Shown piece after piece: positions 7,827 through 14,290 of a stretch of DNA of 15,425 nucleotides. This stretch comes from JAICNR01 sp035687725 (GTDB lineage: Bacteria > Gemmatimonadota > Gemmatimonadetes > JACCXV01 > JAHWKZ01). Under the pieces are notes generated by a model. The model was given only the letters and a program-made list of their open reading frames with translations. It was not told where the DNA came from and ran no database searches. A program made the translations under genes and the position numbers. The first letter of the stretch is position 1; every line of letters begins with the position of its first letter. Where the stretch lies: assembly GCA_035687725.1 (NCBI GenBank), contig DASRVB010000237.1, positions 1-15,425 on the forward strand, written 5' to 3'.

Positions 7827-7855
7827 CTTCTACACGGATCGCGCACGGAGCGCAA
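7827..7855 (-). promoter_or_regulatory. Weak candidate promoter for tldDE
   Basis: On the minus strand TTGCGC (7850-7855), a 17-base spacer and TAGAAG (7827-7832) match consensus at 7 of 12 positions. Transcription would begin only about five bases before the tldD ATG, which would fit the absence of a Shine-Dalgarno there. The match is weak; read-through from the tRNA promoter is an equally good explanation. Confidence 0.22.
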
Positions 7856-7906
7856 CCCGCCGCTCGACCGACCGGGCGCGTGGCGGGAAACAGCAATGGA
7901 AGGATG

Positions 7907-7976
<70 letters not shown>

Positions 7977-7981
<5 letters not shown>

Positions 7982-8055
7982 TCGGTCTTCAGCGGGCCAT
8001 TGGAGCCCGCTCGGTCTTCAGCGGGCCATTAGAGCCCGCTCGGTCCTCAGCGAGG
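7977..8055. repeat. 29-bp tandem repeats in the tRNA-Gly leader
   Basis: Two full copies (7977-8005 and 8006-8034) differ at a single base, and a degenerate partial third copy spans 8035-8055. On the minus strand each full unit carries CCCGCT and AGCGGG separated by eight bases, able to form a 6-bp hairpin; the copy next to the tRNA uses the first five bases of the mature tRNA (GCGGG) as part of its hairpin arm. Almost the whole predicted leader, from transcription start to tRNA 5' end, consists of these repeats. Confidence 0.85.
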
Positions 8056-8060
8056 ACGAA

Positions 8061-8089
8061 AAACTAGGCCTGGTTCACGCCCTCGTCAA
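8061..8089 (-). promoter_or_regulatory. Predicted sigma70-type promoter of tRNA-Gly
   Basis: On the minus strand TTGACG (8084-8089) as -35, an ideal 17-base spacer and TAGTTT (8061-8066) as -10. Transcription would start near 8054, giving a pre-tRNA leader of about 73 nt that contains the 29-bp repeats. It sits just downstream of the terminator of the preceding operon, so the tRNA is an independent unit. Confidence 0.7.
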
Positions 8090-8125
8090 ACCCGGGAACC
8101 AGACCCCAAGCGGCCACCGGCTGGC

Positions 8126-8158
8126 AAACGAAAGGGACGCGGCTTCGAGCCGCGCCCC
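8126..8158 (-). terminator. Intrinsic terminator after the TPR gene
   Basis: On the minus strand an 11-bp stem (GGGGCGCGGCT with AGCCGCGTCCC, one G-U pair) closes a CGA loop and is followed by TTTCGTTT. It lies 33 bases beyond the stop of the TPR gene and just before the tRNA promoter, so it marks the end of the radA-to-TPR operon. Confidence 0.85.
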
Positions 8159-8191
8159 TGCAACTCCTGGAGCCCCTGTTCTCGGCTTCCC

Positions 8192-9565
8192 TTACAGGAT
8201 CTCGTACTTGACCTTCGGGTTCTCGGCCGGTGCGGAGAACTCGATCGTGACGCTCTCGCTCTCCCCGGGGGCCAGCGACTGGGCGGGTACCGTCGCCTCC
8301 TGGGTTTCCAGAACCTCACCCGTGGGCGACAGCAACGTGAACCGGATCTGCTGGCTCGATACCGGGGCCTCGAGGCGGTTCACGAAGGTAGCCTCGACGT
8401 TCCAGGTCTTGTCGGGATCCTGGCTCATGGAGATCTGCTGCAGATCGAACGGGATCGCCTGGGCCTTCTCGAACGCTTCGGCGGAACCCGCCGTGTCCCC
8501 CAGGTCGCGCTTCACATAGGCCAGGTACTCCCACGCCTCGGCGTTCGAGGGATCGAGCAACAGCTGCTTGTCGAGGATCGCCCGGGCGCCTTCGAGATCC
8601 TCATTCTGGATGCGGACGAACGCCAGGTAGCCGAGCGGCTCCACGTCCAGCGAGTCGGTCATCGCCACGGCGCGGCTCAGGAGCTCGTCGGCCAGAACGT
8701 ACTGCCCCGCGTTCGCCATGCGGAACCCGAAGTCCGTGAGCACGGCGGTGTCCACGCTGTCGGAATCCATGACCGCGCGAATGATGGGCTCGGCCTTCTC
8801 CATCTCGCCGAGCTGGGCATGGAGGCCCGCGAGCTGGATCTGGACCTCGACGTCGCCGGGGTTGTCAACCAGGTAGCTCTCGTAGACCGCGACCGCCTCG
8901 GCGGCGATCTGCACGGCCTCGGGGCTCTCCGCCGCATCGCCGCTTCCGGCGGCCTGCTCGGCCTTGAGCTGGTACGTCTGACCGAGCCGCAGGAGCGCGT
9001 TCCTGTACGCTGGATCGATCTCGAGCGCCTTCTTGTACGAAGCGATCGCCAGGTCGTACTCCTGCTTGGCCTGGTGCACGGCCCCCATCCCGAGATGGCC
9101 TTCCTTCCCGCTCGGATGGAGCTCGACGGCCAGCGTCAGCTTGGCCTCGGCGTCCTCGATGTCGCCCGCGGAAAGCGCTCGCACGCCGTCGTTGACGATG
9201 CCGCCCCACAGCGACCTCAGGGCCTGATCGATGTTCTCCTCGAGCTCCAGATCCTCCTCGTCCGCCCCTTCGGCGGGCTCGCCGTTCAGGCTGTCGGCGA
9301 TGGCGAGGTGCTCGATCGCCTTGGAGGCGGAGTCCTCGGGAGCGACGCGTGCCAGCGTGACGGCGTAGAGATAATGGAGCTCGGCGCTCTCGGGATAGTT
9401 GACGATCTCCTTGCCGAGCAGCTCGTTCGCTTCCTGGAACTTGCTCCGCTGGATCCGCACCTTCGCCCCATTGGCGACCGCGGTGGCCGTCTGCGCGTAC
9501 GCCTCGATGCCGTCGAGGGCAGCACCCGCCGTGATCAGAACGGCGACGATCAGGAACCTTCTCAT
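8192..9565 (-). CDS. Exported TPR protein with C-terminal beta-sandwich-like domain
   Basis: This 457-residue protein of unknown role begins with a Sec-type signal peptide (MRRFLIVAVLITAGAAL, likely cleaved near AYA-QT at residue 24). Residues about 34-370 are helical TPR-like repeats; the clearest unit is HLGMGAVHQAKQEYDLAIA...ALEIDP (157-185), with others around 236-265, 278-300 and 309-366, and an acidic insert near 97-110. The last ~75 residues (385-457), with WNVEATFVNRLEAPVS, FTLLSPTGEVLETQ and LAPGESESVTIEF, resemble FxLYD-type beta-sandwich domains that follow TPRs in secreted proteins. It is probably a periplasmic scaffold; the partner is unknown. The ATG at 9563-9565 has GGGAGG six bases upstream. 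It follows larC by 27 bases and is the last gene before the terminator at 8126-8158. Confidence 0.85.
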   Translation of the reverse strand: MRRFLIVAVLITAGAALDGIEAYAQTATAVANGAKVRIQRSKFQEANELLGKEIVNYPESAELHYLYAVTLARVAPEDSASKAIEHLAIADSLNGEPAEGADEEDLELEENIDQALRSLWGGIVNDGVRALSAGDIEDAEAKLTLAVELHPSGKEGHLGMGAVHQAKQEYDLAIASYKKALEIDPAYRNALLRLGQTYQLKAEQAAGSGDAAESPEAVQIAAEAVAVYESYLVDNPGDVEVQIQLAGLHAQLGEMEKAEPIIRAVMDSDSVDTAVLTDFGFRMANAGQYVLADELLSRAVAMTDSLDVEPLGYLAFVRIQNEDLEGARAILDKQLLLDPSNAEAWEYLAYVKRDLGDTAGSAEAFEKAQAIPFDLQQISMSQDPDKTWNVEATFVNRLEAPVSSQQIRFTLLSPTGEVLETQEATVPAQSLAPGESESVTIEFSAPAENPKVKYEIL

Positions 9566-9592
9566 GCATGTCCTCCCATATGGGTGAAGGGC

Positions 9593-10774
9593 TTACTCGT
9601 CTCGTAATACCAGCGGCTCGGGGTTGAGTTCCGCGGTCAGCGCCGCCAGAACGTCCCGCACGGGACGCCCGAGGCGGCGGGCGATCTCCCTGCACGACTC
9701 GTACTCGGGTCGGACTTCCCAGCTGCCGTCCGTCCGGTGGACGCGCTTGACGGCCACGCTCCCGAGCGAGGTGGCGACCTCACCGACCTCGCGGGTCAAC
9801 GTGGACCTCGAGACCGGCCACCAGCGAAACCCCAGCGTGGTCGACTCGGCGAACAGGACTTCGCCCAGCCGCTCCACTGCGCTCAGCGGGCCCAGGGCGC
9901 GAACCGTCACCCCGGGGCGCTGCTTCTTCATCTGGACCGGCAACCAGTGGACCTCGACCGCGCCGGCGGCGTAGAGCCCCTCGGCGAGCGGCTCGAACAG
10001 CTGCGGCGACAGGTCGTCGAGGTCGCACTCGATGATCGCCATCTCGCGATCCGGGGCCGCCGCGTCACCGATCACGATCCGCAGGAGGTTCGGCTGCGTC
10101 TCCAGCTCGCGCGTGCCCGCGCCGTACCCCACACCGGATGGGACGAACCCGTCCGGAATGCCGCGGCCGTCCGCGAGCGTGGTCACCAGCGCGGCGCCGG
10201 TCGGAGTCGTAAGCTCTGCCGCGACCCGGCTCTCGGCCAGCGGCCAGCCGGCGACGAGCTCGAGCACCGCGGGGGGCGGCACCGGAAGCGTTCCGTGGGC
10301 GGCGTCGATCCAGCCGCTTCCCAGCGTGAACGCGGAAGCGTGGACCCGCTCGATTTCCAGCCGCTCCAGGCACCATACCCCACCCACGACGTCCACGATC
10401 GCGTCGAGCGCGCCGACTTCGTGGAAGTGGATCCTGTCGGGTGTCGTGTCGTGGACCTTCGCCTCGGCGCCGGCAAGCGCCTCGAACACGCGCCCTGAGC
10501 GGTCGCGGACACGGGCAGGCAGCTCGGACGCCTCGATGAGATCGAGGATCTCCGCCAGCCCGCGCTCACCCGCGCCGTCGGGCACCTCGACCACGCAGCG
10601 CGTGGCCGCGATTCCGTGGCGCTCCACGCGCTCGGCCGAGAGTCGGATGCCGTCGAGCTTGAGCAGGGCCAGCGCCTCATCGAGCTCGGGCAGCGGCACG
10701 CCGGCATCCAGACACGCCCCGAGGAGCATGTCCCCGCTCACGCCCGAGAACATGTCCAGGTACGCGAGCCGCAT
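9593..10774 (-). CDS. larC: LarC, nickel-pincer cofactor chelatase
   Basis: LarC uses CTP to insert nickel into pyridinium-3,5-bisthiocarboxylic acid mononucleotide, completing the nickel-pincer cofactor of lactate racemase and related enzymes. The 393-residue protein is full-length and shows family hallmarks: YLDMFSGVSGDMLLG (5-19), RIHFHEVGALDAIVDVVG, GTLPVPPPAVLELV, ELTTPTGAALV, GVGYGAGTRE, then the C-terminal half with DLDDLSPQLFEPL, MKKQRPGV and RPEYESCREIARRLG. In Lactobacillus plantarum LarC is made by a programmed frameshift between two frames; here it is one uninterrupted frame. ATG at 10772-10774 is seven bases after the thrC stop, without a strong ribosome-binding site. larA, larB and larE are not in the window, so cofactor synthesis would depend on genes elsewhere. 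Confidence 0.93.
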   Translation of the reverse strand: MRLAYLDMFSGVSGDMLLGACLDAGVPLPELDEALALLKLDGIRLSAERVERHGIAATRCVVEVPDGAGERGLAEILDLIEASELPARVRDRSGRVFEALAGAEAKVHDTTPDRIHFHEVGALDAIVDVVGGVWCLERLEIERVHASAFTLGSGWIDAAHGTLPVPPPAVLELVAGWPLAESRVAAELTTPTGAALVTTLADGRGIPDGFVPSGVGYGAGTRELETQPNLLRIVIGDAAAPDREMAIIECDLDDLSPQLFEPLAEGLYAAGAVEVHWLPVQMKKQRPGVTVRALGPLSAVERLGEVLFAESTTLGFRWWPVSRSTLTREVGEVATSLGSVAVKRVHRTDGSWEVRPEYESCREIARRLGRPVRDVLAALTAELNPEPLVLRDE

Positions 10775-10781
10775 CTGTGTA

Positions 10782-11963
10782 CTAAGATACCCCTGCCGGC
10801 CGGTCCCCGCACAGGACCGGGTACTTGATCCCGTGACCGGTCACGAAGCATACGACTTCCTCTTCGGGATCGATCGCGCCGCTATCGAGGAGTGCCGGCA
10901 GGGCGGCGACGGTGGCGCCGGCCTCGGGGCTCGCGAAGATCCCCTCTTCCGCCGCCAGCCTGCGCGCGCCCGCCAGGAGCTCGTCGTCCTCGACGGCCAC
11001 CACTGAGCCTCCCGACGCGCGCACCGCCGACAGGATCAGGAAGTCTCCGATCGCTGATGGCACCTTGAGGCCGCTGGCCGCCGTCTGGGGGTCGGGCACG
11101 GGCTCGGCGCGCGCGGAGCCGGCCTCGAACGCGCGGACGATCGGCGCGCAGCCGGCAGCCTGGACGGAGATCATCCGCGGGCGAGCGCTGCCGATCCAGC
11201 CCAGGGCCTCCAGCTCGTCGAAGGCCTTCCACATCCCGATGAGCCCCGTCCCGCCGCCCGTCGGGTACACGATCGCGCCGGGGAGCGTCCAGCCGCCCGC
11301 CTCGGCCAGCTCGTAGCCCATCGTCTTCTTGCCCTCGAGTCGGTAGGGCTCGCGGAGCGTCGACACGTCGAACCAGCCCTCCACCGCCGCACGCTCCCGG
11401 ACCCAGGCGCCGGCGTCGGCGATCGTCCCGTCGACCAGCTCGACGCGGGCGCCGTGCGCGCGGCATTCGTCCAGGATCGGAGCGGGGGTGTCGGTCGGCA
11501 TCGCGATGGTGCACGGGAGTCCCGCGGCCGCGCAGTACGCGGCCGTCGCGCTGCCCGCGTTTCCGGCGCTGGGAATGGCCACGTGACGCGCCCCCAACAC
11601 CCGCGCGCGGTGGATGGCCACGGCCAGGCCGCGGGCCTTGAACGACAGGGTGGGGTTGCAGCTCTCGTCCTTGAACGCCAGGCGCGGCATGCCGAGCGCG
11701 GGGCCGATCGATCGCGACGGCAGGAGCGGAGTGCCGCCTTCGCCGAGGGTCAGAGGCTCCTCGCCGGGCTCGATGGGCAGCACTTCGCGCCAGCGCCAGA
11801 GGCCCTGTGGGCGCCCGGTGAGGTCCGCCGGCCGCCAGCGTCCCGTGAGCGCTTCGAGGTCGTAGCGGGCGAGGAGCGGCGCGGAGCATGCCGGGCAGAG
11901 GTTCTGTAGAGTGTCGGCGGCGGCCCACTTGCCACAGGCCGAGCACTCGAGCTCTCCGATCAC
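10782..11963 (-). CDS. thrC: Threonine synthase (PLP-dependent)
   Basis: This enzyme converts O-phosphohomoserine to threonine. The 393-residue protein has an N-terminal zinc-ribbon-like segment with CSAC (7-10) and CPAC (23-26), as in many thrC products of the plant/archaeal type, then the fold-type II PLP core: NPTLSFKARG with Lys109 as the Schiff-base lysine, SAGNAGSA (132-139) and the phosphate-binding loop PTGGGTG (234-240). EGKKTMGYELAE is another threonine-synthase-like segment. The start is a GTG at 11961-11963 with AGGGGA about six bases upstream; no other start fits before CSAC. The intergenic region from ispF is a short duplication (see repeat). A related fold-II enzyme such as a cysteate synthase is a less likely alternative. 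Confidence 0.92.
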   Translation of the reverse strand: MIGELECSACGKWAAADTLQNLCPACSAPLLARYDLEALTGRWRPADLTGRPQGLWRWREVLPIEPGEEPLTLGEGGTPLLPSRSIGPALGMPRLAFKDESCNPTLSFKARGLAVAIHRARVLGARHVAIPSAGNAGSATAAYCAAAGLPCTIAMPTDTPAPILDECRAHGARVELVDGTIADAGAWVRERAAVEGWFDVSTLREPYRLEGKKTMGYELAEAGGWTLPGAIVYPTGGGTGLIGMWKAFDELEALGWIGSARPRMISVQAAGCAPIVRAFEAGSARAEPVPDPQTAASGLKVPSAIGDFLILSAVRASGGSVVAVEDDELLAGARRLAAEEGIFASPEAGATVAALPALLDSGAIDPEEEVVCFVTGHGIKYPVLCGDRPAGVS

Positions 11964-11988
11964 GCGCTTTCCCCTTCGATCACGCGCT
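11957..11988. repeat. 12-bp direct repeat, period 20, across the ispF stop and thrC start
   Basis: CGATCACGCGCT occurs at 11957-11968 and again at 11977-11988. On the minus strand both copies read AGCGCGTGATCG: the first encountered contains the ispF stop TGA inside GTGA, the second contains the thrC GTG start, also as GTGA. This looks like a 20-base tandem duplication of an ancestral 4-base overlap. Confidence 0.8.
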
Positions 11989-12471
11989 CTTCCCGCGCGT
12001 CAGGAGCGCCACCGCCATGGCCGCGATTCCCTCCTCGCGGCCGACGAATCCCATCCCTTCCATCGTCGTCGCCTTAACGCTCACGCGTTCGGCGTCGATC
12101 CCGCAGGCCGCCGCGATGGCGGCGCGCATCGCGTCCGCGTGAGGCCCGACCCGCGGCGCCTCGGCGAGCACGGTCGCGTCGACGTTCTCGACCGACCATC
12201 CGTCGCGCGATGCGAGTGAGACCGCGGCCTGGAGGATCTCCCGGCTGTCGGCGTCCTTCCACGCGGGGTCGTCGGGCGAGAAGTGGCGGCCGATGTCCCC
12301 GAGCGCGGCGGCCCCAAGGATCGCGTCGGCGATCGCGTGGAGGAGCGCGTCGGCGTCCGACCAGCCTTCCAGCCCGCGCGGATGGTCCAGCCGCACGCCT
12401 CCGAGGACGAGCGGCCGGCCGTCCGCGAAGCGGTGAGCGTCGAAACCGATCCCGACCCGCTGCTCGCTCAG
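11980..12471 (-). CDS. ispF: 2-C-methyl-D-erythritol 2,4-cyclodiphosphate synthase, apparent CTG start
   Basis: IspF cyclises CDP-methylerythritol 2-phosphate to methylerythritol cyclodiphosphate in the MEP isoprenoid pathway, as a homotrimer. Zinc ligands are visible: GIGFDAH (Asp11, His13) and DADALLH (His45); the KATTMEGMGFVGREEGIAA C-terminal signature is intact. With the CTG at 12469-12471 the protein is 163 residues, close to the usual ~160. This CTG overlaps the ispD stop as CTGA and has GGAGGGAG just upstream. There is no ATG, GTG or TTG in frame between it and GIGFDAH, and upstream candidates would add a long tail read from inside ispD. The alternative is a frameshifted IspD-IspF fusion protein. 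Family identity is certain; the start codon is inferred. Confidence 0.93.
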   Translation of the reverse strand: MSEQRVGIGFDAHRFADGRPLVLGGVRLDHPRGLEGWSDADALLHAIADAILGAAALGDIGRHFSPDDPAWKDADSREILQAAVSLASRDGWSVENVDATVLAEAPRVGPHADAMRAAIAAACGIDAERVSVKATTMEGMGFVGREEGIAAMAVALLTRGKSA

Positions 12472-13172
12472 GTGCTCCCTCCCCAGCGGACCCGCCCCGA
12501 CTCCACCACGCGCTCGGCCCACCACCAGTCCTCGGGCCCCGTGAGCTTGCGGTTGAGCGCCTCGCCGGGCACCCACGCGACCGGAGCGCCCATGCGCTCG
12601 CACATCGCGGCGTCGTCGGTCGCCTCTTCGTCGCCCGGCCAGGCCGCGTGGGCGGCCTCGAGGACGGCGAGCGGAAACCCCTGCGGGGTCTGGACCGCTA
12701 CCGCGGCGCGTCGCTCGATCGTCTCGACCACCCGCCCCTCGTCTACGCGCTTGATCGTGTCTGCGGTGGGGATCGCCGGCACGACCGCCTTCCCACCCGC
12801 TGCTTCCCGCGCCACGCGCTCGACCAGGGCGGCGCTCGCGAACGGGCGCGCGCCGTCGTGGACTACCACCGCTCCCCCCGCCCGCTCGAGAGCCCCGAGC
12901 CCCGCGCGGACGGAGTCCTGGCGCCGGGCTCCGCCCGCGGCTAGCCGCACCCTCCGAGCCGATCCTTCGAGGTACTCGCCCAGGAGCTCGGCCCCTTCCT
13001 CGAGGGCGCCTTCGGGAAGGACGACCACGACCTCGCCCGACGTCCCATCGAGGAGCGGCCGCACCGCCCAGCAGAGGACAGGGATCCCCCCGAGCGGCCG
13101 GAACTGCTTGGGCTGGCCCCCCAGGCGCTCCCCCCTGCCCCCCGCCACGACCACGCTCGCGGCCGCGATCAG
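12468..13172 (-). CDS. ispD: 2-C-methyl-D-erythritol 4-phosphate cytidylyltransferase, probable CTG start
   Basis: IspD joins CTP and methylerythritol 4-phosphate in the MEP pathway; its partner IspF follows directly (IspE is not here). Family motifs: VVVAGGRGERLGGQPKQF (nucleotide-binding loop, residues 7-24 from the CTG), VVHDGARPF, AIPTADTIKRV, VQTPQGFPL and EEATDDAAM. Starting at the CTG at 13170-13172, which overlaps the PIN/TRAM gene stop as CTGA, gives 234 residues and a complete first beta strand (MIAAASVVVAGG). The nearest conventional start, GTG at 13152-13154, would begin inside that strand and lacks a convincing ribosome-binding site. The upstream Shine-Dalgarno for the CTG is only moderate (GAGGGG about 11 bases away). 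Function is certain, start moderately so. Confidence 0.93.
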   Translation of the reverse strand: MIAAASVVVAGGRGERLGGQPKQFRPLGGIPVLCWAVRPLLDGTSGEVVVVLPEGALEEGAELLGEYLEGSARRVRLAAGGARRQDSVRAGLGALERAGGAVVVHDGARPFASAALVERVAREAAGGKAVVPAIPTADTIKRVDEGRVVETIERRAAVAVQTPQGFPLAVLEAAHAAWPGDEEATDDAAMCERMGAPVAWVPGEALNRKLTGPEDWWWAERVVESGRVRWGGST

Positions 13173-14221
13173 GACCGGCCCGCCCCCTCGGTGGCCTCGC
13201 TCGGTTCTTCCGCCGGTAGCGCTCCGGGGATGCCCGCCTCCCGCTTCCGAGCGAAGATCAGCGTTCCCGCCCGCGTCTGGTGGATGCCCGTGACCGCGAC
13301 CCGGACCGTGCGCCCGATATCCGTCCTGGAGTCCTCCACGACGACCATGTTCCCGTTTTCCAGATACCCGACCGCCTGCTCCTTCTCCTTGCCCGGTTTG
13401 ACGAGCTTCACCACCAGTTCGTCGCCGCTCAGGATCTCGGGCTCCAGCATGGCCGCGATGTCGTTCAGGTTGACGATCGGGATCCCTCGCCGATTGGCTT
13501 CCCGGATCATCTCGGGGTTGTGGGTCACCACGCGGGCGTCGTGCTGGACCGCATAGTCGAGCACGCCCTCGATCTCCCCGTGGAGCAGGTCGAGCTCCCG
13601 GACGTACACCGCGCGCATCCGGTTCTGCTGGAGGCGCCGCAGGCTGTCGAGCCCGCGCTCGCCGCGGAAGCGGTCCATCGGGGTGTTGCTCGCGGCCAGC
13701 TGATTCAGCTGATCCACGACGAACCGAGGGACGATGATCTCTCCGGAGAGGAGTGGACTCTCCGCGAGCTTGACGATGCGCCCGTCGATGAGGGACTTCT
13801 CACCCACCAGGAAGCGCGCCTTCGATCCGCTTTCCTGGTCGGGCTGACGGAACAGGACCAGATCGTAGGTGACGGCGCGCGCGGTGGCGGCCCCGAGGTA
13901 GCCCAGCAGGAGCACGATGAGCGCGATCCCGAACGTCGAGACGAACGTCCCGCTAGCGATCACCCCGGCGGTGATCGGCAGGCCTCCCAGGACCGCCAGG
14001 ACGAGCACACCCAGCACGAGGCCGAGCAGGAACCCGATGCCGGCGACCAGCACCTGCCGCGGATCGCCCTGTCGGATCCGCGCCTCCAGCAGCAGCGCCA
14101 GCACCAGCACCGCCACGCCTGCGCCCACGACGATGTAGGTCAACCGGGCGGGCTCGTACAGGATGGCGAGCGCGCCCACCCATATGATCAGCAAAGCAAG
14201 AGTCGCACGCAGATAGTTCAT
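13169..14221 (-). CDS. Membrane PIN/TRAM-domain protein, YacL-like, with degenerate PIN active site
   Basis: This 350-residue protein matches YacL-type proteins: four predicted N-terminal membrane helices (about 4-22, 28-46, 56-80, 90-117), a cytoplasmic PIN-like domain (135-262) and a C-terminal TRAM RNA-binding domain (about 264-328). Conserved landmarks are SLIDGRI (143-149), VPRFVV (164-169), RFRGERGLDSLRRLQ (184-198) and VNLNDIA. The PIN acidic residues are mostly gone: the usual LDTS reads VGEK (Asp to Gly140), the FVLEEL glutamate is Gln171, and TND is THN (Asp to Asn235). It is therefore probably not an active nuclease. ATG at 14219-14221 has AGGAGG close upstream. The gene sits 69 bases after radA and overlaps ispD as CTGA, the radA-yacL-ispD-ispF order known from Firmicutes. 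Confidence 0.9.
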   Translation of the reverse strand: MNYLRATLALLIIWVGALAILYEPARLTYIVVGAGVAVLVLALLLEARIRQGDPRQVLVAGIGFLLGLVLGVLVLAVLGGLPITAGVIASGTFVSTFGIALIVLLLGYLGAATARAVTYDLVLFRQPDQESGSKARFLVGEKSLIDGRIVKLAESPLLSGEIIVPRFVVDQLNQLAASNTPMDRFRGERGLDSLRRLQQNRMRAVYVRELDLLHGEIEGVLDYAVQHDARVVTHNPEMIREANRRGIPIVNLNDIAAMLEPEILSGDELVVKLVKPGKEKEQAVGYLENGNMVVVEDSRTDIGRTVRVAVTGIHQTRAGTLIFARKREAGIPGALPAEEPSEATEGAGRS

Positions 14222-14243
14222 AGCCCTCCTCGCGTTGCGGTGT

Positions 14244-14276
14244 GCGTCGCCGATGGTATGGTATGATGGGCGACGC
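14244..14276. other. 8-bp inverted repeat with AT-rich loop between radA and the PIN/TRAM gene
   Basis: GCGTCGCC (14244-14251) and GGCGACGC (14269-14276) are perfect inverted copies around a 17-base loop made of tandem TATGG/TATGAT units, an AT-rich patch in very GC-rich surroundings. On the plus strand the loop holds TGGTATGAT (14259-14267), a match to an extended -10. There is no U-tract, so it is not an intrinsic terminator. It may be a transcript hairpin in the radA-PIN mRNA, an operator or a promoter. Confidence 0.6.
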
Positions 14277-14290
14277 GGTTCGCTGCTTCC

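Noticed and set aside
9575..9584. Palindrome CCCATATGGG upstream of the TPR gene as an operator
   Set aside because: It is only 10 bases, overlaps the ribosome-binding site, sits within an operon in a 27-base gap, and shows no promoter next to it.
11964..11983. A seven-codon open frame (GTG at 11983) between ispF and thrC acting as a leader peptide
   Set aside because: It arises from the duplicated GTGATCG segment, has no threonine or isoleucine codon run and no attenuator hairpin, so a thr-type attenuator is unsupported.
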